Part shown: piece by piece, positions 16,205-24,740 of the stretch
How the letters are laid out: each line of letters opens with the position of its first letter
Position numbering within the stretch: position 1 is the stretch's first letter
Assembly (NCBI GenBank): GCA_910579865.1
Contig: CAJTXA010000022.1
Span: forward strand, 1-49,159
DNA length: 49,159 nt
DNA from: an uncultured Lachnospiraceae bacterium
GTDB lineage: Bacteria > Bacillota > Clostridia > Lachnospirales > Lachnospiraceae
Reading direction: 5' to 3'
Made by a program: the position numbers and the translations under genes
The notes under the pieces: model-generated
What the model was told of the DNA's origin: nothing
Databases searched by the model: none
What the model saw: only the letters and a program-made list of their open reading frames with translations

Positions 16205-17842
16205 TTAATTATCTTCTTCATCAGATAGATTTACCGTATACACTTGACGTTTTCTTGCCATTTCATCATTTGCAAGATATTCATCATAAGTTGTAATTTT
16301 ATCAATTAATCCATTTGGTGTGATTTCCATAATACGGTTTGCTGTTGTCTGTACAAATTGGTGATCATGTGAAGTAAACAATACAACACCAGAAAATTTA
16401 ACTAATCCATTATTTAATGCAGTAATAGATTCCATATCCAAATGATTTGTTGGTTCGTCAAAAATCAAACAATTAGCACCAGAAATCATCATTTTTGAAA
16501 GAAGACAACGTACTTTTTCACCGCCGGAAAGAACACGTATTTTTTTCACACCATCTTCTCCAGCAAATAACATTCGTCCTAAAAAGCCACGTACATAAGT
16601 GACATCTTTTACTGGAGAATATTGGGTCAGCCAGTCGGAGATAATAAGATCATGATCAAATTCTTTTGTATGATCTTTTGGAAAATAAGCCTGTGAAGTA
16701 GTAACTCCCCACTTATAAGATCCAGAGTCTGGTTCTAATTCACCAGCAAGAATTTGGAATAGTGTAGTTTTTGCTAGTTCATCACCACCAACAAAGGCAA
16801 TTTTATCTCCATGATTAACAATAAAGGAGATGTTATCTAAAACTGGTACACCATCAATTGTTTTACAAAGGTTTTCAACTGATAATACCTCATTTCCAAT
16901 TTCCCGATCAGGACGAAAATCGATATAAGGATATTTTCGACTGGAAGGTTTAATTTCGTCTAATTGAATTTTTTCCAGTGCTTTTTTTCGGGAAGTTGCC
17001 TGTTTGGACTTGGAAGCATTTGCACTAAAGCGTTGAATAAATTCCTGTAATTCTTTTATTTTTTCTTCTTTTCGTTTATTGGCTTCTTTCATCTGTTTAA
17101 TTAAAAGCTGACTAGATTCATACCAAAAGTCATAGTTACCAGCGTAAAGCTGAATTTTTCCATAGTCAATATCAGCAGTATGAGTACAGACTTTATTTAG
17201 AAAATAGCGGTCATGAGAGACGACAATTACTGTATTTTGAAAGTTAATCAAAAATTCTTCTAGCCAAGCAATCGCATCTAGATCGAGATGGTTGGTTGGC
17301 TCGTCCAATAAAAGAATATCTGGATTGCCAAAAAGTGCTTGTGCTAATAAAACTTTTACTTTTTCAGAACCATTTAGATCACGCATTTGTTTCATATGAA
17401 GTTCTGTAGTGATACCAAGTCCATTTAGTAAAGTGGAAGCATCGGATTCTGCTTCCCAGCCATTTAATTCTGCAAATTCCGCTTCTAAATCGCTGGCACG
17501 AATTCCATCTTCTTCTGTAAAGTCTTCTTTTGCATAGATTGCATCTTTTTCTTTCATAATATCATATAGACGTTGATTTCCCATAATTACTGTATCTTGT
17601 ACGGGAAATGCATCATATTTAAAATGATCTTGCTGTAAGAAAGAAAGACGTTGACCTGGTGTAATGACAATCTCTCCTTTGGTCGGTTCAAGCTGTCCAG
17701 ATAGAATCTTTAAAAAAGTAGATTTTCCAGCACCGTTCGCACCAATTAGACCATAACAGTTTCCTTCTGTAAATTTAATATTAACATCTTCAAATAGAGC
17801 TTTTTTGCCTACACGAAGTGTTATGTTGTTTGCACTAATCAT
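16205..17842 (-). CDS. ABC-F family ATPase (YkpA/YbiT-like)
   Basis: Cytosolic tandem ABC ATPase without membrane domains, 545 residues. ABC-F proteins act on the ribosome, in translation factor or antibiotic-protection roles. NBD1 has GANGAGKST (about 36-44) and LLLDEPTNHLD, but its signature reads LNGSE in place of LSGGE. A charged linker helix pair (about 240-285, KEANKRKEEKIKELQEF) marks the ABC-F P-site tRNA interaction motif. NBD2 has a degenerate P-loop, GGDELAKTT, a normal LSGGEKVR signature and IFDEPTNHLD. So one composite ATP site is canonical and the other has both halves altered. The degenerate NBD2 P-loop is, as I recall, usual in this subfamily. A GGAAGG-type ribosome binding site precedes the ATG at 17842. 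Confidence 0.92.
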   Translation of the reverse strand: MISANNITLRVGKKALFEDVNIKFTEGNCYGLIGANGAGKSTFLKILSGQLEPTKGEIVITPGQRLSFLQQDHFKYDAFPVQDTVIMGNQRLYDIMKEKDAIYAKEDFTEEDGIRASDLEAEFAELNGWEAESDASTLLNGLGITTELHMKQMRDLNGSEKVKVLLAQALFGNPDILLLDEPTNHLDLDAIAWLEEFLINFQNTVIVVSHDRYFLNKVCTHTADIDYGKIQLYAGNYDFWYESSQLLIKQMKEANKRKEEKIKELQEFIQRFSANASKSKQATSRKKALEKIQLDEIKPSSRKYPYIDFRPDREIGNEVLSVENLCKTIDGVPVLDNISFIVNHGDKIAFVGGDELAKTTLFQILAGELEPDSGSYKWGVTTSQAYFPKDHTKEFDHDLIISDWLTQYSPVKDVTYVRGFLGRMLFAGEDGVKKIRVLSGGEKVRCLLSKMMISGANCLIFDEPTNHLDMESITALNNGLVKFSGVVLFTSHDHQFVQTTANRIMEITPNGLIDKITTYDEYLANDEMARKRQVYTVNLSDEEDN

Positions 17843-18017
17843 AATAATTGTGTTCCTTCCTAATAAATTTCTTATAATTTCTATAGATACATCACCTCTA
17901 TTTTACAGAAATTCTATGTTTTTGCAAGAGGAAACTGGAAATTGTAGTAGATTTTGCAAAAAATACTTTCGAAATATTGGTTTATTTGGATGGAATAGGG
18001 AAAATCTTTTGGGATTA

Positions 18018-18046
18018 TTGCAGTTTGAAAAAAATATTGTTATAAT
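18018..18046 (+). promoter_or_regulatory. Promoter of the GGDEF/EAL gene
   Basis: TTGCAG (18018-18023), 17 bases, TATAAT (18041-18046). The rest of 17843-18017 holds an inverted repeat TTTTTGCAA/TTGCAAAAA (17919-17927, 17954-17962); on the minus strand its left arm could supply the -35 of the ABC-F promoter. No gene there. Confidence 0.65.
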
Positions 18047-18119
18047 AAAAAAGCATAAATGAAGAGAATCGAAACGATATCACAAAAAATAAAGAAAGAA
18101 AGGGAAAACAGGTTTTATT

Positions 18120-20945
18120 ATGTTGGGAAAATTAGAGGAAAACAATGACAGATTAAAACAGTTTGAACAGGAAATCTGGATTCAAAATAAGTGTTATCTT
18201 GCGAGTAGAGAATTAAGTGAAAATGTTATTTTTGAGTATGATAGAGAGGAAGATAGTATTTCCTTTCCTAGAAAAATTCGTTCTTTTCTAAATGGAAAAA
18301 TTATATGGGAACATGCAAAAAATCTTTTTATAGGGACAGACATGATTTATCCAGAGGATAAAAAAATTGTTCTGTCCGTTTGTAAACAACTTTTTACTAC
18401 AAAGAAGACCTTAGAGTGCGAATTTCGAACAAAATTTTTTACTGGAGAGTATCGATGGTTTGAAGTAGTTTTCGCTGTAGTTCAGGATAAGAATGGACAG
18501 GTGGTAAAATTACTTGGGAAGCTAACGGATATTGATGAAGAAAAAAGGCATCTAATTGAATTGCAAAATAGTGTAAAATTAGATCCAATTACAGGGCTTT
18601 ATCATAAAAAAGCAATTTTTGAATTTGTAAGAGAGAGAATTGTTAAGCAAAAAGCATTTGCAATGTTAATAGTGGATATTGATAACTTTAGTCAAGTTAG
18701 CGATACAATGGGACATTTATTTAGTGATTCGGTACTTTGTACAATTGCAGATGGGATTCAGGAGACAGTAGAAAATATAGGAACAGTTGGACGAATTGGC
18801 AGTGGGGAGTTTTTAATTGTTTTAGAAAGTAAGGAGAGAGAAACTGTACAAAAGATAGCAATTCGTATTTCTAGTATGTTACGAAAAGTTTATATTGGAG
18901 GGGAAGAAGGACACTATCTTACAGCCAGCATTGGCATTTCAAGATATCCACAGGATGGAAAAGGAACAGAGGAACTTTTTTTAAGAGCAAATGAAGCACT
19001 CTATACCATTAAAAATAATGGAAAAAATCGATTTTTATTTGTGGATCAGATGGGAAAATTAGAAACTCGTTCTCTTAAGATGGAAAGTCCTATCTATAAT
19101 TATGAGACAAATTGGTTTCGAAGACAGGCTGAGCATTTTAGCCAGACAATTATCTCTTTTGTTTTTAATGTATTAGCTTCCGCAAAAAGTTTACCAAGTG
19201 CAATTAATTTGGCATTGGATCGGATTGGAAAAACCTATGATCTCGGTCGAATTCAAATTATGCGTGCAAGTTATACCAATCGTTCGATGCAGATTAGTTA
19301 TCTTTGGGAAGAACGGGTACAAAAAGTAATTGATGGGGAAGTCTGTTATCATTTTCAAAGCTGGGAGGAGATGCTTTCTGAATTTGATGAACGAGGGATG
19401 ATTATAGCAGGAGATTGTAAGAAGGCCAAGCTGACGACCGATTTTAGAAGAACAATAGAAGAAATGGAAGCAATGGCAGTGGTAAGTTGCGGGCTTTATG
19501 ATGTAGATGGAGAATTTTTGGGTATGATTTTATTTGAGGATTGCGAAAAAACCAGAGAATGGGATCTGGTCGAATTGGATACTTTTTTAGAATTCTCAAA
19601 GATTATTTCTTATTTTATATTGACCAATGCCAGCCGTAAGCGAGATTCTATGCGAATTGAACAACTTAGCAATTATGATAAAGTAACAGGGCTTCATGGG
19701 TACCGCCAGTTTAAAAAAGATTTGGGAAGGATTTTGCGAAAACGTGGAACAATGGGGCGATTGGCTTTATTAAATATGGATATTAGTAATTTTAAATATG
19801 TCAATAGTACGTTTGGTATTGAAGCAGGAGACTGCATGTTACGGGATTTTGCTCGTTTTTTTGTAACTGAAAATCCTTCTTGTATTTCAGGATGCCGTAT
19901 TTTTGCAGATGATTTTTTGGCTGTTGTACGTATGGAATCAAAAGAAGAGTTAGAAGAGCAGATAAAAAAACGAACAAAGGAATTTATTAAACGAGAATAT
20001 AAGAAAAATGCAGGAAGTTATTTTTCTGTGCATACTGGTATTTATGAAATTTTGCCAGAAGATGAAGATGCCAACTATGCGATCGATTGTGCAATTATGG
20101 CAAGAAAAACAGTAAAGAGAAAACAGGAGTGCCAATATCAGTTTTTTGATGATGCTTTGCGGGAACAGGTAATTCGGGAAAGCCGTGTACTTGCTGTTGT
20201 ACATAAAGCGATTCGGCAAGAAGAACTAGTGCCATATTTGCAACCAAAGTTTGATTTAAAAACGAAAAAGCTAATTGGGGCAGAAGCATTAGTGCGGTGG
20301 AAACGAAATGGAAAAATCTGCTTTTATCCAAATGATTTTATTCCAGTATTAGAACAATCAGGAGATATTGTAGAATTAGATTTTTCTATTTATGAACAGA
20401 TCTTACGAACGATGAAAAGGTGGCGGGAAGAGGGAAAGAAGTTGTTTCCAATTTCTGTAAATATTTCTCGAATTCATTGTAAATTTGATTCTTGTGATCA
20501 ACGAATTATTCAATTAGCCGATCAATATCAGATTCCACATGAATTAATTGAGGTAGAGATAACAGAAAGTGCATTTTTAAATGATACCAATATTTTGGTA
20601 GAAAATTTAAAGCGGCTTAGAGAGGCCAGATTTCGAATTAGTATTGATGATTTTGGATCAGGCTATTCTTCCCTTAGTATTATTAGTCAGATGCCAGTGG
20701 ATGTTATAAAAATGGATCAGACATTTATCACAAAGGCAGTGGATCAAGAAAAAACAGGATGTGTAATAGCAGCTATGATTTCTATGGCTAAAAATTTAAA
20801 TTTAGAAGTGATCTGTGAAGGAGTAGAAACCGAAGAACAAGCACAATTTCTTTTAGAACGAGGATGTAGAATGGGGCAAGGATATTTATTTTCCAAGCCA
20901 ATTACGGTAACAGAATTTGAAGAAACTTATTTGAAAATAGAATAA
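18120..20945 (+). CDS. PAS-GGDEF-GAF-GGDEF-EAL protein, probable cyclic-di-GMP phosphodiesterase
   Basis: 941 residues. The order appears to be a PAS-like domain (about 25-140, ending GKLTDIDEEKRHL), first GGDEF (about 150-310), GAF-like (about 345-510), second GGDEF (about 520-670) and EAL (about 690-935). Both GGDEF signatures are broken: GRIGSGEF in the first and IFADDF in the second. The EAL domain looks catalytically complete: EALVRW, VNISR, EITES, IDDFGSGYSS, IKMDQ and EGVETEEQ. So it should hydrolyse c-di-GMP, with the PAS, GAF and degenerate GGDEF parts as sensors. It is cytosolic, with no membrane segment. A weak AAAGGGA lies before the ATG. galM follows 30 bases later, probably in the same transcript. 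Confidence 0.88.
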   Translation: MLGKLEENNDRLKQFEQEIWIQNKCYLASRELSENVIFEYDREEDSISFPRKIRSFLNGKIIWEHAKNLFIGTDMIYPEDKKIVLSVCKQLFTTKKTLECEFRTKFFTGEYRWFEVVFAVVQDKNGQVVKLLGKLTDIDEEKRHLIELQNSVKLDPITGLYHKKAIFEFVRERIVKQKAFAMLIVDIDNFSQVSDTMGHLFSDSVLCTIADGIQETVENIGTVGRIGSGEFLIVLESKERETVQKIAIRISSMLRKVYIGGEEGHYLTASIGISRYPQDGKGTEELFLRANEALYTIKNNGKNRFLFVDQMGKLETRSLKMESPIYNYETNWFRRQAEHFSQTIISFVFNVLASAKSLPSAINLALDRIGKTYDLGRIQIMRASYTNRSMQISYLWEERVQKVIDGEVCYHFQSWEEMLSEFDERGMIIAGDCKKAKLTTDFRRTIEEMEAMAVVSCGLYDVDGEFLGMILFEDCEKTREWDLVELDTFLEFSKIISYFILTNASRKRDSMRIEQLSNYDKVTGLHGYRQFKKDLGRILRKRGTMGRLALLNMDISNFKYVNSTFGIEAGDCMLRDFARFFVTENPSCISGCRIFADDFLAVVRMESKEELEEQIKKRTKEFIKREYKKNAGSYFSVHTGIYEILPEDEDANYAIDCAIMARKTVKRKQECQYQFFDDALREQVIRESRVLAVVHKAIRQEELVPYLQPKFDLKTKKLIGAEALVRWKRNGKICFYPNDFIPVLEQSGDIVELDFSIYEQILRTMKRWREEGKKLFPISVNISRIHCKFDSCDQRIIQLADQYQIPHELIEVEITESAFLNDTNILVENLKRLREARFRISIDDFGSGYSSLSIISQMPVDVIKMDQTFITKAVDQEKTGCVIAAMISMAKNLNLEVICEGVETEEQAQFLLERGCRMGQGYLFSKPITVTEFEETYLKIE

Positions 20946-20975
20946 GCTTAGAAGAAGGTTAGGAGGAATTTTAGA

Positions 20976-22040
20976 ATGGGTATTATAAGATCGGATTTTG
21001 GGAAAACAAAAGATGGAGAACAGGCTTTTTTATATACGCTGACAAATTCAAAGGGAATGATAGTAAAAGTATCCAATTTTGGAGCAGTTTTGGTAGAGGT
21101 ACATGTGCCAGATCGAAATGGTGTATTTCAAGATGTTGTACTTGGATATGATAATGTAGAACAGTATGAAATCAATAAGCCTAGTTTTGGCGGAGTGGTT
21201 GGACGTCATGCAAATCGAATGGCAAAAGCAACCTTCCATTTGAATGGAGTGGATTATTTTTTGGAACAAAATAGTGGGCAGAATAATTTACATAGTGGAC
21301 AAAATGGATATCAAAGAAGACTATGGAAAGAGGAAAAGAAAGAAGAGAAAAAAGAAGAATCTTATGTAGAATTTTCTTTATATAGTCCAAATTTGGATCA
21401 AGGATTTCCAGGAAATTTAGAAGTAAAAGTAAGGTATACACTGACAGAAGGAAATGCCTTGAAATTGTCCTATCATGCTATTTCAGATGAGGACACTGTT
21501 TTAAATTTGACGAATCATTCTTATTTTAATTTAGCAGGTCATAAGGCAAAAGATGTGCTTTCTCAAGAAGTTTGGATTGATGCAGATTTCTTTACTGAAA
21601 CAGATGAAAAATCGATTCCTACTGGAACAATTCTTCCTGTGGAAGGAACCGTAATGGATTTTAGAAAAAAGAAAAAGATTGGAAAAGAGATTGAGAGTGA
21701 TTATAAAGCAGTAGTATTAGGAAATGGATATGATCATAATTGGGTAGTGAAAACAGAAGATGGTGCTGTTTCTCTTGTAGCTGGAATGGAAGATCCAGAA
21801 AGTGGACGTGGAATGAGAGTTTATACAAATCTGCCTGGACTTCAGTTTTATACAGGGAATTTTTTGAATGGAACGGAGATTGGAAAGGAAGGAACCTGTT
21901 ATAAAAGAAGAAGTGGTGCTTGTTTTGAAACACAATATTTTCCAGATAGCATCCATCATAAGAATTTTCGACAGGCGGTATGTAAGGCAGGAGAAGTATA
22001 CCAATCTGAGACAATATTTGAATTTTATGTGATGGAATAG
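20976..22040 (+). CDS. galM: Aldose 1-epimerase (mutarotase)
   Basis: Catalyses alpha/beta anomer interconversion of glucose or galactose (EC 5.1.3.3), cytosolic, 354 residues, standard length. Motifs include GGVVGRHANRMAKA, the catalytic-His region NLTNHSYFNLAGH, GNGYDHNWV, and the ETQYFPDSIHHKNF end that carries the general-base region. A strong TTAGGAGGAATT precedes the ATG. It follows the c-di-GMP gene by 30 bases. There are no other Leloir genes nearby, so this is likely a housekeeping copy. Confidence 0.95.
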   Translation: MGIIRSDFGKTKDGEQAFLYTLTNSKGMIVKVSNFGAVLVEVHVPDRNGVFQDVVLGYDNVEQYEINKPSFGGVVGRHANRMAKATFHLNGVDYFLEQNSGQNNLHSGQNGYQRRLWKEEKKEEKKEESYVEFSLYSPNLDQGFPGNLEVKVRYTLTEGNALKLSYHAISDEDTVLNLTNHSYFNLAGHKAKDVLSQEVWIDADFFTETDEKSIPTGTILPVEGTVMDFRKKKKIGKEIESDYKAVVLGNGYDHNWVVKTEDGAVSLVAGMEDPESGRGMRVYTNLPGLQFYTGNFLNGTEIGKEGTCYKRRSGACFETQYFPDSIHHKNFRQAVCKAGEVYQSETIFEFYVME

Positions 22041-22083
22041 GAAAAAACAAAGGATTTCTTAGATAAGCGGCTAACAGCAAACG

Positions 22084-22115
22084 GCAGTATGTTTCCTTTT
22101 TTGGAAGCATACTGC
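22084..22115. terminator. Terminator hairpin after galM
   Basis: GCAGTATG/CATACTGC outer stem and TTCC/GGAA inner stem around TTTTTT (22084-22115). It lies between the convergent galM and XRE genes. Confidence 0.7.
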
Positions 22116-22137
22116 TTATTAACTTTATTACCTAATT

Positions 22138-22338
22138 TTATTCAAATATAAAAATTTCTTCGATAGGGGCTTCAACAGCTCTTGAAATATCAACTGCTAA
22201 TTTAAGAGAAGGGTTATATTGTGCTTTTTCTAATCTCATAATGGTTTCACGGCGTACTCCAACTTGTGCTGCTAACTGTTCTTGTGTCAACTCTTTTAAC
22301 TGTCTATATTTTTTCAATCTACATTCAAATTCTGCCAT
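22138..22338 (-). CDS. Small XRE-family HTH regulator
   Basis: 66 residues, essentially one HTH_3 domain: LKKYRQLKELTQEQLAAQVGV is helices 1-2 and RRETIMRLEKAQYNPSL the recognition helix and wing. It belongs to the small stand-alone regulators that follow a membrane-protein gene in many Firmicutes. It begins 3 bases after the DUF3796 protein, so they are translationally linked. It may repress their shared promoter, where an inverted repeat covers the -10 region. Confidence 0.9.
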   Translation of the reverse strand: MAEFECRLKKYRQLKELTQEQLAAQVGVRRETIMRLEKAQYNPSLKLAVDISRAVEAPIEEIFIFE

Positions 22339-22341
22339 ACT

Positions 22342-23007
22342 TTATTCCTCACTGTTATCAATTTGGTCATCATGGTCATAGTGATAGAGTAAATATTCTG
22401 GAAGAAAGATTCCTAAAGCTAATGTAAGAGAAAGTACAATGATTGTAGCAATTAAGGTGTATTCAAGATTGCCAAATAATTTTCCCTGACAGAGAATTAC
22501 CAAAGCAATAAGAATAATAGGGAAAGTAATTTTATATGATTTTAACTGAGCATAAGCAGCATTTTCACGAAAACGTTCATCCATAAAAGTTCCTGACATT
22601 TTTCCTTCATAGAAAAAACCAAAGAATCCAAAAAATAGAAAAAAGGTAAATGGAAAAATAGTACCATTTGTTGTATAGGTCCAAAAACCAGCAAATCCTA
22701 AAAATCCGAAAATTCCTAAAAACCCTAATTTAGGATTTAATTTTCGAGTAGTATTTGTTTTTTCAATTTGTTTTCTTTGTTTTGAAATGCTAGTAAAAAG
22801 CACAAGAAATAGAGCGAATATATAGGTACAAGTAAGAAGAACCGAGAGAATCATCGGCAAATCTTTTATTTGAAAAGTGTAACTTTTAAAGTCCATTGGA
22901 ACTACAAGCCGAGAGTTATTGAACACAGTAGCATACCATGTAGATACAATGTTCAATAATATACATAAAATACCCATCCCAATTATAATTTTGGTCTTTT
23001 TCTTCAT
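22342..23007 (-). CDS. DUF3796-family membrane protein
   Basis: 221 residues with about six hydrophobic segments: an N-terminal pair (5-25, 50-72), a glycine/phenylalanine-rich pair around 94-132 (GFLGIFGFLGFAGFW), and a C-terminal pair (160-180, 185-205). The repeated GFLGF pattern is the DUF3796 hallmark. Function unknown. Members commonly sit beside a small XRE regulator as here, suggesting an envelope or stress-responsive module. The start is the ATG at 23007 with GGAGG upstream. Confidence 0.7.
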   Translation of the reverse strand: MKKKTKIIIGMGILCILLNIVSTWYATVFNNSRLVVPMDFKSYTFQIKDLPMILSVLLTCTYIFALFLVLFTSISKQRKQIEKTNTTRKLNPKLGFLGIFGFLGFAGFWTYTTNGTIFPFTFFLFFGFFGFFYEGKMSGTFMDERFRENAAYAQLKSYKITFPIILIALVILCQGKLFGNLEYTLIATIIVLSLTLALGIFLPEYLLYHYDHDDQIDNSEE

Positions 23008-23023
23008 TTTTTTTGTCCTCCAT

Positions 23024-23081
23024 AAGTGATGTATTTGTCTTAATATAAGATAAATATATCACTTAACAAGGTTCTTGTCAA
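23024..23081 (-). promoter_or_regulatory. Promoter and overlapping operator of the DUF3796-XRE operon
   Basis: On the minus strand TTGACA (23076-23081), 17 bases, TATATT (23053-23058). AAGTGATGTATTT (23024-23036) and AAATATATCACTT (23052-23064) form a 12-of-13 inverted repeat that covers the -10 and start site, as expected for an autorepressor. Confidence 0.7.
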
Positions 23082-23227
23082 GAGAAATGTTACAAATAAA
23101 TCTCTTAGGAATATTTCGTGGAAAAATAAAAAGGAAAGGAATAAAAAAGGGCAGTTTTTATTAAGACAGAAAAAAGGTATTTGATATAATAAGAAAGGAG
23201 TTGAATGGAAAAGGAGAGGTGATAAAT

Positions 23228-23641
23228 GTGGGGAAGGAATTATTAGTAAAATTAGCAGTGACTTATATTGAGGAACATCTTTTTGAAGAAATGGAGATTG
23301 AGAAAATTGCAAAAGAGTTACATTATTCTAAATTTTATCTTGCACGAGTTTTTCGAGAGTATACAGGAGGTACAATTTATAAATATATACAAAACAGACG
23401 TTTAACAGAAGCAGCTCGAATGTTAGTAGAAACAAAGATACCGATTGTAGATATTGCTTATAAAGTAAATTATCAATCGCAACAAGCATTTACACAAGCA
23501 TTTCATCAGGTTTATTTATGTACACCACAAGTATATCGAAAAAATCGATTCTTCTATCCAAAGCAAACCAGATTGATGATGTATAAAAAGAAAAAAGGTC
23601 TGTGGAAAGAGATGATATGGAAAGGATGGATGGCAGCATGA
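23228..23641 (+). CDS. AraC-type DNA-binding protein without a ligand domain
   Basis: 137 residues consisting almost only of the two-helix-turn-helix AraC/XylS DNA-binding domain: MEIEKIAKELHYSKFYLARVFRE, then the linker helix, then IPIVDIAYKVNYQSQQAFTQAFHQ and the basic tail. I place the start at GTG 23228, the first in-frame initiator after AAAGGAGAGG; the TTG at 23201 lies before that site. Its TGA overlaps the ATG of clpP (ATGA), so the two are translationally coupled. This is an unusual partnership. Target genes unknown. Confidence 0.82.
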   Translation: MGKELLVKLAVTYIEEHLFEEMEIEKIAKELHYSKFYLARVFREYTGGTIYKYIQNRRLTEAARMLVETKIPIVDIAYKVNYQSQQAFTQAFHQVYLCTPQVYRKNRFFYPKQTRLMMYKKKKGLWKEMIWKGWMAA

Positions 23642-24228
23642 ATATTGTTCCTTATGTAGTAGAACAAACCAGTCGAGGAGAGAGAAGTTATGATATCTAT
23701 TCCCGTCTGCTTTCGGATCGAATTATTTTTTTAGGAGAAGAAGTGAGTGATACTTCAGCTAGTTTAGTAATTGCACAGTTACTTTTTTTAGAGGCACAAG
23801 ATTCAGAAAAAGAGATACAATTATATATTAATAGTCCTGGTGGTTCTGTGACAGCAGGATTTGCTATTTATGATACTATGAAGTATATAAAATGTGATGT
23901 TTCTACGATTTGTATTGGACTAGCTGCTAGTTTTGGGGCATTTTTACTAGCAGGAGGAACAAAGGGAAAACGACTAGCTTTGCCAAATGCAGAGATAATG
24001 ATTCATCAGGTTGCAGTACATGGAAATGGGCTTCAAGGAAAAGCAACCGATATTCAGATTTTAGTGGATCAAATTCAGAGAAATAAAAAACGAGTCAATC
24101 AAATTTTGGCAGATAATACAGGAAAAAGTGTAGAACAAGTAACCATTGATACAGAAAGAGATCACTATATGAGTGCAGAAGAAGCATTAGAATATGGAAT
24201 CATTGATCGAATTATTATGAAAAGATAA
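23638..24228 (+). CDS. clpP: ClpP-family serine protease
   Basis: Peptidase subunit of a Clp protease, cytosolic, 197 residues, normal length. Catalytic triad: Ser98 in GLAASFGAFLLAGG, His123 in MIHQVAV, Asp near 171 in DTERDHYMSAEEA. The oxyanion loop NSPGGSV and the KGKR-LPNAEIMIHQ block are conserved. The loop after the His (AVHGNGLQGKATDI) departs from the usual QP-GG-QGQA pattern. The start overlaps the AraC-type gene stop. No clpX or trigger-factor gene is adjacent, unlike the main clpP locus, so this is probably an additional ClpP. Confidence 0.92.
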   Translation: MNIVPYVVEQTSRGERSYDIYSRLLSDRIIFLGEEVSDTSASLVIAQLLFLEAQDSEKEIQLYINSPGGSVTAGFAIYDTMKYIKCDVSTICIGLAASFGAFLLAGGTKGKRLALPNAEIMIHQVAVHGNGLQGKATDIQILVDQIQRNKKRVNQILADNTGKSVEQVTIDTERDHYMSAEEALEYGIIDRIIMKR

Positions 24229-24258
24229 CTTTCTTTTTTAGTTTTGCAGTGAGTTTAA

Positions 24259-24508
24259 AGAAATGATGAAGAAAAGAAAGAAGCTCATTGGAAAAAAGAT
24301 AAGAACCTTCGTGATGTTTTAATTTATCTTTATGAATGGCATTAATAAACCGTTTCTTTTTTCAAATGAAGAATTATTTTCAAAAGATGTTTACAAATGA
24401 GTTGGAAAAAGCACATTAGGTTTTTATTTTGTCAGTGTTACAGCAAGTCATTATGATTGGGCAATGAAAAAGTCAAAAGCACATAAGAAAAATTATATTA
24501 TTATGTAA
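24259..24508 (+). pseudogene. ClbS/DfsB (DUF1706) family pseudogene
   Basis: Two pieces in decayed frames. 24259-24342 reads KDKNLRDVLIYLYEWH then TAA. About 24372-24508 reads EELFSKDVYK, a TGA where the family usually has Trp, then VGKSTLGFYFVSVTASHYDW and a Lys-rich end. RDVLxxLYEWH and TLGxYxxSxxSSHYDWA are characteristic of the ClbS/DfsB four-helix family, which includes the colibactin self-protection protein ClbS. The middle is deleted and both ends carry stops. Non-functional. Confidence 0.65.
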
Positions 24509-24515
24509 AATAGAA

Positions 24516-24559
24516 AAATGCACTTTGTGAAAGCGATAAATGCTTTTATAAGTGCATTT
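24516..24559 (+). terminator. Terminator-like hairpin downstream of clpP
   Basis: AAATGCACTT (24516-24525) pairs with AAGTGCATTT at about 24550-24559, and AAAGC with GCTTT inside it; the 3' side is T-rich. Confidence 0.55.
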
Positions 24560-24612
24560 ATTGTGATTTTAGAAGAGATAGAAAAGTAGAATAAAATTAT
24601 GCTGTTTCGACA

Positions 24613-24626
24613 TGAAATCGTTTTCA
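24613..24626. promoter_or_regulatory. Operator 1 of the sugar regulon (cre-like)
   Basis: TGAAATCGTTTTCA, a near-palindromic LacI/CcpA-type site, centred 99 bases upstream of operator 2 and about 52 upstream of the -35 at 24672. Confidence 0.65.
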
Positions 24627-24671
24627 TAATAATTGCTAAAAATAAATTATAAAATTTATATAAAATGCCTA

Positions 24672-24700
24672 TTTACAAATTAAGATAAAATGTGTATTCT
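24672..24700 (+). promoter_or_regulatory. Promoter of the HAD gene
   Basis: TTTACA (24672-24677), 17 bases, TATTCT (24695-24700). Operator 2 lies in the first transcribed bases. Confidence 0.5.
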
Positions 24701-24711
24701 TATATCATAAA

Positions 24712-24725
24712 TGAAATCGATTACA
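24712..24725. promoter_or_regulatory. Operator 2 of the sugar regulon
   Basis: TGAAATCGATTACA, just downstream of the HAD promoter, where a bound repressor would block elongation or initiation. Confidence 0.7.
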
Positions 24726-24740
24726 TAATTTCTAATACCA

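Noticed and set aside
21661..22110. 149-codon minus-strand ORF across the galM 3' end
   Set aside because: Lies opposite a certain galM gene, with composition typical of an antisense shadow and no initiation signals.
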